Below the pieces are notes generated by a model, which did not search any database, was not told where the DNA came from, and saw only the letters and a list, made by a program, of their open reading frames with translations. Of a stretch of 64,000 nucleotides of DNA, positions 17,919 through 26,813 are shown piece after piece (within the stretch, counting starts at the first letter, position 1; the number at the start of each line of letters is the position of its first letter). This stretch comes from Magnetofaba australis IT-1 (lineage in GTDB: Bacteria > Pseudomonadota > Magnetococcia > Magnetococcales > Magnetococcaceae). The stretch spans positions 248,001 to 312,000 of the forward strand of contig NZ_LVJN01000018.1 of the NCBI RefSeq assembly GCF_002109495.1. The letters run 5' to 3'. A program made the position numbers and the translations under genes.

Positions 17919-18785
17919 TTATTCGATCTCGTCCCCATTTTTCAAGCGAAAAAGGGCGGAGATATCTTCAGCCCCATGTCCCATCTCAATGAGGTGGGCG
18001 TATTGGGGCAGGGTCATGTCGATGATTCCGGTGGGCGTTTGCGCATCCTGGGCCATGCGCTGGCAGATTTTCAGATCCTTGTGGTGGTGTGAAACCTTGA
18101 AGCCAGGGTCGAACCGGCCCTGCAGCATGCTCAGACCACGATGGTGCAAAAACCAGTTGCCCGCCGCGCCGCCGGAAAGGGCGTCGATCAGCTTTTCCGC
18201 TGGCAGATCCAGCCGTTGCGCCAACGCCAACGCTTCGGTGACAGCCTGATTGATGCCCGCCACCATAATCTGATTCACCGCTTTGGCGGCTTGTCCGCTG
18301 CCGGACGGGCCCATATAGGTGATGCGCGAGGCCACTGGTTTGAGCAGCGGCGTCACCCGCTCCAGCGCATCCTCGTCGCCGCCCACCAACATGGAGAGCG
18401 TGCCGTTGCGCGCGCCCTCCGTGCCGCCGGTCACCGGCGCATCAAGAAACGCCACGTTGTGGTCGGCCAAACGCTCGGCGCACACTTGTGCGGTCTCTGC
18501 GCCTACGGTGGAGCAGTCGATCACCACCGATCTCGCTTTCAAACCTGGGGTGAGCATCTCCACCACCTCAAACAGATCGCGATCCTCGGAGACGCAGATC
18601 AGCACCGCTTCACAGCGTCCCGCCAGGGTGGCGGGGTCGGTGGCGGCCACTACGCCGGTCTCATTGGCGAATTCGATCGCCTTTTGGCGAGTACGGTTCC
18701 ATACGGCTTCCAATAATTGCGCTTTGTGGAGATTACGGGCCATGCCAGAGCCCATGCCGCCCAGACCGATGACGCCAATTTTCAT
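17919..18785 (-). CDS. NAD(P)-dependent beta-hydroxyacid dehydrogenase (3-hydroxyisobutyrate dehydrogenase family)
   Basis: The 288-residue protein has the N-terminal Rossmann motif IGLGGMGSGMARN, the substrate-binding DAPVTGGTEGA loop and the catalytic lysine in GQAAKAVNQ. These mark the 3-HIBADH/tartronate semialdehyde/glyoxylate reductase family, which oxidises beta-hydroxyacids with NAD(P). The exact substrate cannot be told from sequence alone. It lies 90 bases upstream of the anchored hypothetical gene and downstream of a methyltransferase, all on the minus strand. Confidence 0.93.
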   Translation of the reverse strand: MKIGVIGLGGMGSGMARNLHKAQLLEAVWNRTRQKAIEFANETGVVAATDPATLAGRCEAVLICVSEDRDLFEVVEMLTPGLKARSVVIDCSTVGAETAQVCAERLADHNVAFLDAPVTGGTEGARNGTLSMLVGGDEDALERVTPLLKPVASRITYMGPSGSGQAAKAVNQIMVAGINQAVTEALALAQRLDLPAEKLIDALSGGAAGNWFLHHRGLSMLQGRFDPGFKVSHHHKDLKICQRMAQDAQTPTGIIDMTLPQYAHLIEMGHGAEDISALFRLKNGDEIE

Positions 18786-18840
18786 GTTTGCCCCCTTGTC
18801 GCCGTTGACGGCAAGATGCCGCCAATCGGGTTGTTTTTTA

Positions 18841-19551
18841 TTATGAATTGTTGGGGAAACGACCCCAGGCGATGAGGTGACGATCGCTCACCGCCTCCAC
18901 ATTCCAATGATTCAGCCCAGCGTCCGCCAGTTGTTGATGCACCTCGTCCAAACGATACGCCGCATGCAGCGAAGCGAGGAAATCGTCCTGCAAAAGATCC
19001 GCTTCATTGCCGGCATAGTGTTGGACCATCCAGCGCGCCTGCTGTTCGCTGTGAGGGCGCATCAAATCCATCACAAAGCCGATGGCGTCCGCCGCCGCCC
19101 AACGCTGCGCGCTGCGCCACAAAACCATGGGGTCGCGCAGATGATGCAAAAGACTGTTGCTGATAATCACATCGTAACAGGGACGCGGCGGCGGATCATC
19201 CGGTAATAGGCCAAAATGTAGCTGCACACGCTGCGCGGCGCCGGGCTCGGCGCGGGCGAACAGAGGCGGGGCGGCCGCCAGCATCGCTTGAGCGCCATCG
19301 AGGCCGTCCACCTGGACCCGGGGAAAGCGGCGGGCGAAGCGCAGCGCCACATCGCCGGGGCCACAGCCCAAGTCCAGCGCACAGGGCGCATCCAACTCAT
19401 CCAGATTCCCGTAACGCTCGGCAAACAGGTCGACAAAGTTCTCATGAGGGATGCTGAAGTCGGCTTCGGCGTAGGCGCGGGCCTGCTCCGCCTCGTTCAT
19501 CAGCTCCGGTTCCGGGGTGCGCGGCAGGGCGCCGTGTGTCGTGGCAGTCAT
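18841..19551 (-). CDS. Class I SAM-dependent methyltransferase
   Basis: The 236-residue protein contains the SAM-binding motif I ALDLGCGPGDVALRFA, an acidic residue after the second strand (VDGLDGA), and motif IV DVIISNSLLHHL. This is a Methyltransf_11/25-type fold. The target (small molecule or other) is not apparent. It starts 3 bases after the stop of the hybrid kinase upstream on the minus strand, so the two are co-transcribed, although a functional link is unproven. Confidence 0.9.
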   Translation of the reverse strand: MTATTHGALPRTPEPELMNEAEQARAYAEADFSIPHENFVDLFAERYGNLDELDAPCALDLGCGPGDVALRFARRFPRVQVDGLDGAQAMLAAAPPLFARAEPGAAQRVQLHFGLLPDDPPPRPCYDVIISNSLLHHLRDPMVLWRSAQRWAAADAIGFVMDLMRPHSEQQARWMVQHYAGNEADLLQDDFLASLHAAYRLDEVHQQLADAGLNHWNVEAVSDRHLIAWGRFPNNS

Positions 19552-19554
19552 GCT

Positions 19555-21984
19555 CTATCCAAACAGCTCTTCAAGAATCTCATACAGCGATTGCCGCCGC
19601 AGGGGCTTGGTCAGGTGGCCGTCACAGCCATTTTGCAAACTGGCGCGGGCCGCGCCTTTCATGGCGTGGCCGGTGACCGCCAACACCCGCGCCGGGCGCA
19701 GACGCTGGCTGCGCTCAAACGCGCGGATTTTGCGGGTGGCGGCGTAGCCGTCCATGCCGGGCATCTCCACGTCCATGAGCACCAGATCATAGGGATCGCC
19801 ATGGCCCATGGGGCTGATGGAGCCTGTCTTGTATTTGGCCACCGCCTCTTCGCCATTGCCGGCCACATCCACCACGTGGCGCGTCTCGCGCAGGAACTCC
19901 TGCATCACCTCAATGCTGGAAGGGGCGTCATCCACCACCAGAATAAACAGACGGCGCCCTTTTCGACGCGTCGCCGTGGGCGGTTTATCGGGTCTGAGAG
20001 TCACCTCTTCAGCCTGATCCTCAACCAGCTGCATCAGCGTCAGGCCCAGCTCTTTGCGTTTGATGGGCTGATGAATGTGGGCAAAGCCCGGTTTGGCGCG
20101 TCGGTTGGCGCGCTGTGGAGCGGGGTCCACATTGAGCAGCAGGCAGGGTTGATCCTCCCAGCCGGGACGGCGTTTCAGCTCCACGGCGTAGGAGTTCAGA
20201 TCCATGCCGGGGAAAGGCGAGGGGCCATCCAGGATGAGCACGTCGTAGGGGCCGCTTTGCGCCATGGCGCCCATGAGGTCGTCATGGGTGACCGCCAGAT
20301 CCATCTCGCCGCCCAGAGAGCGAATCATCTCATCGATGGCGCGGCGAATGGCGGCGCTGCTGGTGAGCAGCAGATAGCGGTAGCCGGTGAGGTCGGGGCC
20401 GCCCTCCACGTCCTTGGGACGGGGGCGCGCCAGATCCAGCCGCAACGGCGCTTCAAAGATAAAGGAGCTGCCTTGGCCCAGGGCGCTGCGCACGGTGATC
20501 TTGCCGCCCATCATCTCCGCCAGACGCTGACAGATGGCCAATCCCAGCCCGGTGCCGCCAAAACGGCGGGTAAAGGTGGCGTCGGCCTGTTTGAAGGGCT
20601 CGAAGATGTCCTGCTGTTGATTGTCCGGGATGCCGATGCCGGTATCGGCGACGGTAAAGCGAAACAGACGCGACGCATTGCCCGGCAGAGCGTGCAGCGG
20701 GCGCGCCGGGGCCTCCTCGGGGAGGGGCTCCACAAAGATGGAGACCTCGCCATGTTCGGTGAATTTGACCGCATTGCCCAGCAGGTTGAGGATCACCTGC
20801 CGCACCCGCACCGCATCGCCGATCAAGCGGGTGGGGCAGTCCGAAGCGATGTGCGCCAGCAGGCTCAGACCCTTCTCACGGGCGCGCAGGGTCATGATCT
20901 CCATCACCCCTTCGAGCAGCTCGGCCAGGTCGAACGGCTCCAGGCATAATGTGAGGTTGCCCGACTCCACCCGGGACAGATCCAGCACGTCATTGAGCAG
21001 CTCCAACAGGGTCTCGCCGGAGTGCTTGATCACATTCAAAAAGCGGCGCTGATTGCGGTCCAATGGGGAGTCGGTGAGCATGTCCGCCATGCCGAGGATG
21101 GCGTGCATGGGGGTGCGGATCTCATGGCTGACGGTGGCCATGAACTCACTCTTGGCGGTGTTGGCGTCTTCGGCGGCGCGTTTGGCGCGTTCGAGGATCT
21201 CCTCGGCGTTCTTGCGTCCGGTGATGTCGCGCATGCTGGTGCGCAGGCCATTGCACACCCCCTGGCTGTCGATGATGGGCTGCAGCGACAGCGACACCCA
21301 CAACAGTTCGTCATCCTGACGGATCAAGCGAAAGGCGTCGTCGTGGCGGGCGCGTCCGGCCAAACCATCGCGCAGGGCGTCGGCCAGCCGTTCGCGATCA
21401 TCCGGGTGAGCCATGAACAGCGGGTAGTCGGCGTGCTCCAGGCAGGTCTCGATGGTGTGTCCGGTGATGCGCTCCACCGCCGGGTTGATCCAGCGCACAT
21501 GGCCGCTGGCGTCAAACCACGACTCCCAGTCGTGGGTGAACTCGGCGATGGTGCGATAGCTCTCCGCCTGCTCGCGCAGCGCCTCTTCACGGGCCAGCTT
21601 GTCGCGGGCGTCAAACAGCATCATGCGCACGCCGACAAAATCGTTGTGCGCGTTCAGTTGCGCCTGAGCGCGGCACTCAACGCCCATCTGGCCGTCAGCG
21701 GCGCACAGCGCCCAATGGCTGGTGTGCAAACGCTCGATGGTCAGCTGGCGATGTTGATCGCGAAAAGCTTGCAGAGTCGTTTCGCACACAAACGCTTCCA
21801 ACGGGGCGCCCACCAGAGCGTTGTCCGCCACCCCTAGCCATGCGCTGATCTGCGGATTGACCATGCGCACCACGCCGTCAGCGTCGAGCTGGCAATAGCC
21901 CACGCCCCAGGCGTTGAGTTGGCGCGCCAGACTCTCCTCCTGCTCGGCCTGCGCCATATCAGGCTTTGGCGGCGGGTGCCCCAT
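19555..21984 (-). CDS. Cytoplasmic hybrid sensor histidine kinase (PAS-PAS-HisKA-HATPase-REC-REC)
   Basis: The 809-residue protein has no membrane helix. Two PAS domains (about 20-130 and 140-260) lead into HisKA with TVSHEIRTPMH and a HATPase with NAVKFTE, DTGIGIP and GTGLGLAI. A receiver-like domain follows (about 540-655; YDVLILDGPSP, so the acceptor region is atypical), then a canonical receiver (about 675-800; VLMDVEMPGMDG, AVTGHA). It resembles BarA/ArcB-type cores without the HPt, so an external HPt is needed. The start at 21984 is divergent from the cytidylate-kinase-like gene. Confidence 0.93.
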   Translation of the reverse strand: MGHPPPKPDMAQAEQEESLARQLNAWGVGYCQLDADGVVRMVNPQISAWLGVADNALVGAPLEAFVCETTLQAFRDQHRQLTIERLHTSHWALCAADGQMGVECRAQAQLNAHNDFVGVRMMLFDARDKLAREEALREQAESYRTIAEFTHDWESWFDASGHVRWINPAVERITGHTIETCLEHADYPLFMAHPDDRERLADALRDGLAGRARHDDAFRLIRQDDELLWVSLSLQPIIDSQGVCNGLRTSMRDITGRKNAEEILERAKRAAEDANTAKSEFMATVSHEIRTPMHAILGMADMLTDSPLDRNQRRFLNVIKHSGETLLELLNDVLDLSRVESGNLTLCLEPFDLAELLEGVMEIMTLRAREKGLSLLAHIASDCPTRLIGDAVRVRQVILNLLGNAVKFTEHGEVSIFVEPLPEEAPARPLHALPGNASRLFRFTVADTGIGIPDNQQQDIFEPFKQADATFTRRFGGTGLGLAICQRLAEMMGGKITVRSALGQGSSFIFEAPLRLDLARPRPKDVEGGPDLTGYRYLLLTSSAAIRRAIDEMIRSLGGEMDLAVTHDDLMGAMAQSGPYDVLILDGPSPFPGMDLNSYAVELKRRPGWEDQPCLLLNVDPAPQRANRRAKPGFAHIHQPIKRKELGLTLMQLVEDQAEEVTLRPDKPPTATRRKGRRLFILVVDDAPSSIEVMQEFLRETRHVVDVAGNGEEAVAKYKTGSISPMGHGDPYDLVLMDVEMPGMDGYAATRKIRAFERSQRLRPARVLAVTGHAMKGAARASLQNGCDGHLTKPLRRQSLYEILEELFG

Positions 21985-22289
21985 GGTGATTGGACTCTCT
22001 CATTGCTGGGGGTTCGGGTCTGTGGACCACTGCGCGCCCACCCATTCACTTTACGCCAGCCATGGGGCGTCAAACAGTGAAAAATGACCGTTGATAGGGA
22101 AAAAGCGTTGCGATTCTTCACGCTTGCAATTCCCTTTACAGGTCGGGAGGGGTATGATTGATAACAAGAACGGTTTCCTTGTGTCTGGCGGTTCACCGGG
22201 TTGGATGTGGTCGCTTGGCGGCGTGATAAACTTGCACAGCGCCTTTGCGATGCTCCTGTCATCCCCGGTTCACACTGGAAGGAGCGGTC
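21985..22289. other. Divergent intergenic region
   Basis: These 305 bases separate the minus-strand hybrid kinase from the plus-strand kinase-like gene, so both promoters should lie here. TATGAT at about 22155 resembles a -10 box, but no correctly spaced -35 is obvious. The open frames in it lack coding character. Confidence 0.5.
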
Positions 22290-22994
22290 ATGAGCAAAAC
22301 TCCCCATCAAGCGCTAGTCTCCTCGCTCATGGGCGTGGAGATCTACACCGCGAAAAAGCAGCAGAAAATGGGACCCGGCGCGCCGTTGGTCACCATATCG
22401 CGCACCTTTGGCGCCGGCGGCACCGACATCGCCCGCTTGCTGGCCCAACGCTTGGAAGTGCCCTTCTATGATCGTGAGATCCTTGAAGGGGTGGCGGAGA
22501 TGGCCAAAGGCGATAAATATCTGCTGGAAAAGCTCGATGAGCGCGCGCCCAAGGCGGTGGAGAACTTCATCTACTCGCTGGTGCCCAGCAAAGGCACCTC
22601 CAAGGACAAGTTCAACTACTACTTGATCAAGACCATCCTCGGCATCGCCAGCCGTGGCGACGGCGGCGTGATCATCGGACGCGGCGCGCATCTGATCCTG
22701 CGTGACCGGCCGGTGTTCCGTCTGCGCGTGGAGGGCAGCAAAACCCGCTGTGTTGAACGACTGAGCTTACGTTTTGACATCAAGAAGGCCGACGCCGAGG
22801 CGATGTTTGAAAAGGTCAACGCCGAGCGCAACGAATTCGTGCGCAATCTCTACAAGGCCCATGTGACCGATCATCACTTCTATGACATGACCATCAACAG
22901 CGATGTGTTCGCCCCCGAGCAGGTGGTGAAGCTGGCCACCCGGGCCATGGACGAGATGGGGTTCGAGATCCCCAAGAAGAAACGCAAAGGCTAA
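22290..22994 (+). CDS. Cytidylate kinase-like family protein
   Basis: The 234-residue protein has an N-terminal P-loop variant, TFGAGGTDIARLLAQRL, followed by PFYDREILEGVAE and IIGRGAHLILRD, as in the cytidylate kinase-like (AAA_33/Cytidylate_kin2) family. Members phosphorylate unknown nucleotides or small molecules and are distinct from true Cmk. The glycine-rich loop lacks the standard GKS/T and reads GGT. ATG 22290 is preceded by GGAAGGAG and is chosen over the in-frame ATG at 22245. A GC-rich hairpin follows the stop. Confidence 0.88.
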   Translation: MSKTPHQALVSSLMGVEIYTAKKQQKMGPGAPLVTISRTFGAGGTDIARLLAQRLEVPFYDREILEGVAEMAKGDKYLLEKLDERAPKAVENFIYSLVPSKGTSKDKFNYYLIKTILGIASRGDGGVIIGRGAHLILRDRPVFRLRVEGSKTRCVERLSLRFDIKKADAEAMFEKVNAERNEFVRNLYKAHVTDHHFYDMTINSDVFAPEQVVKLATRAMDEMGFEIPKKKRKG

Positions 22995-23003
22995 AACTCT
23001 CGG

Positions 23004-23038
23004 CGCGCCGCCGGGGCGTGAATAACCCCGGCGGCGCG
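23004..23038 (+). terminator. GC-rich hairpin after the cytidylate-kinase-like gene
   Basis: A perfect 13-bp stem, CGCGCCGCCGGGG (23004-23016) with its complement (23026-23038), has a 9-base loop and lies 9 bases after the stop. No T-run follows, so termination, if any, would be weak or factor-assisted. Confidence 0.55.
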
Positions 23039-23153
23039 TCATCCAAGAGGTTGAACGATCCGAAACGACCGCAGCCAAACGCACGCATCCGCTTGCGTAT
23101 GGGCTGCGGTTTTCCTGTTGCTGATATCGATAACACGATTTCTGAAATCCGCT

Positions 23154-26100
23154 ATGACCGACGCGCCGCTCTCTCCCGTTCTCGCCCCTCTGCGCCAAGC
23201 GCTGGATCGCCAATCGCCCCTGTTGGGGCGCGCGCCACTGAGCGCCGGGGCGTGGTTGGGCGCCATGCTGGCGGACCAGTCCGATGCGCCGGTGGTGATG
23301 GTCGCTCCCACCAGCGCCCGCGCCGAGGCGCTGCAGCGGGAGGTGATCTACTTTGCGCAGAAGCTGACGCCGACGCTGCCGATCCATGTTTTTCCCGCCT
23401 GGGAGACGCTGCCGTTTGAGCGTCTGTCGCCCTATGGGCCGCTGGTGGGCGAGCGACTGGCCACGCTGTTCCGCATTGCGCAGATGGGCGGCGACGGACC
23501 GCTCTTCTCCGGCGATGACGCCGGACGCGCGCGGGCGCTGATCATCACCACCCCGGCGGCGCTGATGCAGCGGCTGATGCCTAAGAAGACCCTGCTGGCG
23601 CATGGGTTCGCCTTGGCGGTGGGGGATCAGATGGATCTGCCGCGCTTCCGCGAATTCCTCACCCGCAGCGGCTATCTCTCGGTGGCGCAGGTCTCCGAAC
23701 CGGGGGAATTCGCCGTGCGCGGCGGCATCATCGACTTCTATCCCCCCGGCGCCAGCGAGCCGGTGCGGGTGGATCTGTTCGGCGATGAGGTGGAGCGGCT
23801 ACGGCTGTTCGACCCGGTGACCCAGCGCTCGCTGGACCCCATTCCGCATATTGAAGCCCTGCCGGTGCGCGAGGCGTTGCTCACCGCCGACGCCATCACC
23901 CGTTTTCGCACCAACTACCGTGAAGCGTTTGGCGGTCAGGCCGCCGAAGATGAGATCTATCGCGAGATCTCCCAAGGTCTGCCGGTGCCGGGCATGGAGC
24001 GCTATCTGCCGATGTTCTATGACGCGGCGGATGACTTCTTCGACTATCTGCCCGCAGGCAGCGCGCTGCTGATTGAGGAGGCGTCCTGGGAGCAGGTGAT
24101 CGAGCGTGAACGGGAGATCATCGAGCGCCATCAGATCGCCTCGGAGTCCGGTCCCGCCTCGCGCTGTCCGGAGCAGGACGCGCTCTATCTGAGTCAGGTG
24201 GAGCTCAAGGAGCGGCTGGCCAGGTTTTCCCACCTGACCCTGCATCCCGAGGCGGGCGAGGGGGAGAACGCTGGTTTCCATGCGCTGCCCAACTTCCACG
24301 ATGACGAACAGGCCAAGGAGTCGCCGGGGGATATTCTGGCGCGGGTGGCCAAATCCATCGACTCCCAGGCCCGGCGCGGACGCCGCGCGGTGCTGGCGGT
24401 GCGCACCGTCAGTCAGCGTGAACGGCTGCGCGAGTTGCTGGCCGACCACGATATTCTCACCAATGACGCCGACTCCTGGCGCGACGCCCTGACCGCCCCG
24501 CGCGGGGCGGTGCTGCTGACTCTGGGCGATGTGGCGCAGAGCTTCTCCCACCCCGAGGCGGAGCTGGCGCTGATCACCGAGGACGCCATCTTTGGCGAGC
24601 GCATCCGTCGCCGCAAGGTGGATCGCCGCTATCTGGATCAGCTCATCGCCAGCTTCTCGGACTTGGCCGAGGGCGATCCGGTGGTGCACGCCGACCACGG
24701 CGTGGGGCGTTTTGGCGGGTTGCATACTCTGAAACTGGGGGAGCTGCAGAACGAATTCCTGCTGATTCGCTACGCCGATGACGACCGCCTCTACGTGCCG
24801 GTGGAGGATCTGGATCAGGTGGGCAAGCACGCTGGGGGCGAGGATGTGCCCCTGGACAAGCTGGGCTCCAAGCGCTGGAAGCGTGCCAAGAAGCGCGCGC
24901 GCAAGAAGATTCTGGAGATGGCGCAGGAGCTGGTGGCGCTGCAGGCCCAACGCGAATCGCGTCCGGGCTTCCAGTACAGCGGCCCTGATGCGCTGTATCA
25001 GGAGTTCGCCGCCACCTTCCCCTACGAGGAGACCGACGACCAGGGCGCGGCCATCGAAGCGGTGCTGGGGGATATGGCCGGGCCACGCCCAATGGATCGA
25101 CTGGTGTGCGGCGATGTGGGCTTCGGCAAGACCGAAGTGGCGCTGCGCGCGGCGTTCCGCGCCGCCATGGATGGGCGGCAGGTGGCGGTGCTGGCGCCCA
25201 CCACCATTCTGGCCCATCAGCACTATGAGAACTTCGCCAAACGTCTGGCGGGCTATCCGCTGAAGATCGGCAGTCTGTCGCGCTTCCGCACCCCCAAGGA
25301 GCAGAAGACGGTGGTGGACGGCCTGGGCCGCGGCGAAGTGGACGTGGTGGTGGGCACCCATCGTCTGTTGCAGAAGGACATAAAATTCAAGGATCTGGGC
25401 CTGCTGGTGGTGGATGAGGAGCAGCGCTTTGGCGTCACCCACAAGGAGCGCATCAAACAGATGCGCGCCGATGTGGACATCCTCACCCTCACCGCCACCC
25501 CCATTCCGCGCACCTTGAACATGGCCATGGCGGGGCTCCGCGACATCTCCATCATCGCCACGCCTCCGGCTGACCGCTTGGCCATTCGCACTATCGTCAC
25601 CCATTACGACAAGCAGCAGGTGCGCGAGGCGGTGCTGCGCGAACTCTATCGCGGCGGCCAGGTGTTCTATCTGCACAATCAGGTCAGCGACATCGACAAG
25701 AAGGCGGCAGAACTGGGCGAGTTGATCCCCGAAGCGCGGGTGGGCGTGGCCCACGGGCAGATGAAGGAGAGCGAGCTGGAGCGCGTGATGATGGCGTTCT
25801 ACAAGCAGACCTTCAACATTCTGGTGTGCACCACCATCATCGAAAACGGCGTGGATATCCCCACCGCCAACACCATCATCATCGACCGCGCCGACAAGTT
25901 CGGTCTGGCGCAGCTACACCAGTTGCGCGGTCGGGTGGGGCGCTCCAAACACCGCGCCTACGCCTATCTGCTGGTGCCGCACAAGCGCAAGATCAGCAAC
26001 GATGCGGAAAAACGGCTGGCGGCGCTGGAGTCGTTGGGCGATCTGGGCGCAGGCTTCATGCTGGCCACCCACGATCTGGAGATTCGCGGCGCGGGCAATA

Positions 26101-26723
26101 TCCTCGGCGACGAGCAGTCGGGTCAGATCCGCGAGGTGGGTTTTGAACTCTATAATCAGATGTTGCAGGAGGCGGTGGAAGCGCTCAAAGCGGGCAAGCC
26201 GCTGCCCAAGGTCGACGCCGATGACGCCGACGAGAGTGACGACGAGCAGATCCACCCGGTGATCAATCTGCACATGTCCACCTTCATCCCGGAAGCTTAC
26301 GTGCCCGACGTGCACCAGCGTCTGACCCTGTATAAGCGCATCGCCGAGATGCACAACGCCGATGAGTTGGGCGAAATGCGCGCCGAACTGGAGGATCGCT
26401 TCGGGCCGCTGCCGCCTTCGGTATTGAACTTGCTCGAGGTGATGCAGATCAAGCGGCAGTGCGTGGCGCTGAAGATTCTCAAACTGGAGGCCGGGCCCAA
26501 GGGCGGCAGCATTAAATTCCACCCGGAACCGGCCATCGACACCGCCAAGCTGCTGGATATGATTCGTAAAGGGGGCGGGCAGAACCGTTTTGACGCCGCC
26601 TCGCACACATTGGGGCTGCGCAATCGTGACTGGAGCGGCGAGCGCGAACGTCTGCAGGGGATTCGCGAGGCGCTGGCGGCGCTGGCGCCCAACGCCCCCG
26701 CCAAGGCTCCGCGCAAGGCGTAG
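23154..26723 (+). CDS. mfd: Transcription-repair coupling factor
   Basis: The 1189-residue ATP-dependent translocase removes stalled RNA polymerase from DNA lesions and recruits UvrA. Visible parts are a UvrB-like N-terminus (PTSARAEALQREV, FPAWETLPFE), a CarD-like polymerase-interaction domain (GDPVVHADHGVGRFGGL), Walker A GDVGFGKTEVALRAAF, Walker B DEEQRFGV, motif TATPIPRTLNMA, a motif VI QLRGRVGRS and the C-terminal TRCF domain. ATG 23154 is preferred over an in-frame TTG at 23118 because MTDAPLSP fits the usual N-terminus. Confidence 0.97.
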   Translation: MTDAPLSPVLAPLRQALDRQSPLLGRAPLSAGAWLGAMLADQSDAPVVMVAPTSARAEALQREVIYFAQKLTPTLPIHVFPAWETLPFERLSPYGPLVGERLATLFRIAQMGGDGPLFSGDDAGRARALIITTPAALMQRLMPKKTLLAHGFALAVGDQMDLPRFREFLTRSGYLSVAQVSEPGEFAVRGGIIDFYPPGASEPVRVDLFGDEVERLRLFDPVTQRSLDPIPHIEALPVREALLTADAITRFRTNYREAFGGQAAEDEIYREISQGLPVPGMERYLPMFYDAADDFFDYLPAGSALLIEEASWEQVIEREREIIERHQIASESGPASRCPEQDALYLSQVELKERLARFSHLTLHPEAGEGENAGFHALPNFHDDEQAKESPGDILARVAKSIDSQARRGRRAVLAVRTVSQRERLRELLADHDILTNDADSWRDALTAPRGAVLLTLGDVAQSFSHPEAELALITEDAIFGERIRRRKVDRRYLDQLIASFSDLAEGDPVVHADHGVGRFGGLHTLKLGELQNEFLLIRYADDDRLYVPVEDLDQVGKHAGGEDVPLDKLGSKRWKRAKKRARKKILEMAQELVALQAQRESRPGFQYSGPDALYQEFAATFPYEETDDQGAAIEAVLGDMAGPRPMDRLVCGDVGFGKTEVALRAAFRAAMDGRQVAVLAPTTILAHQHYENFAKRLAGYPLKIGSLSRFRTPKEQKTVVDGLGRGEVDVVVGTHRLLQKDIKFKDLGLLVVDEEQRFGVTHKERIKQMRADVDILTLTATPIPRTLNMAMAGLRDISIIATPPADRLAIRTIVTHYDKQQVREAVLRELYRGGQVFYLHNQVSDIDKKAAELGELIPEARVGVAHGQMKESELERVMMAFYKQTFNILVCTTIIENGVDIPTANTIIIDRADKFGLAQLHQLRGRVGRSKHRAYAYLLVPHKRKISNDAEKRLAALESLGDLGAGFMLATHDLEIRGAGNILGDEQSGQIREVGFELYNQMLQEAVEALKAGKPLPKVDADDADESDDEQIHPVINLHMSTFIPEAYVPDVHQRLTLYKRIAEMHNADELGEMRAELEDRFGPLPPSVLNLLEVMQIKRQCVALKILKLEAGPKGGSIKFHPEPAIDTAKLLDMIRKGGGQNRFDAASHTLGLRNRDWSGERERLQGIREALAALAPNAPAKAPRKA

Positions 26724-26813
26724 CGCAGGACGGCTGCGGCGTCAGACATTGTGCCTGCGCGGCTTTGCCGCCAGAATGGGCGCATGAATTTTGTGGTGAA
26801 CAGGGGAGCGTGC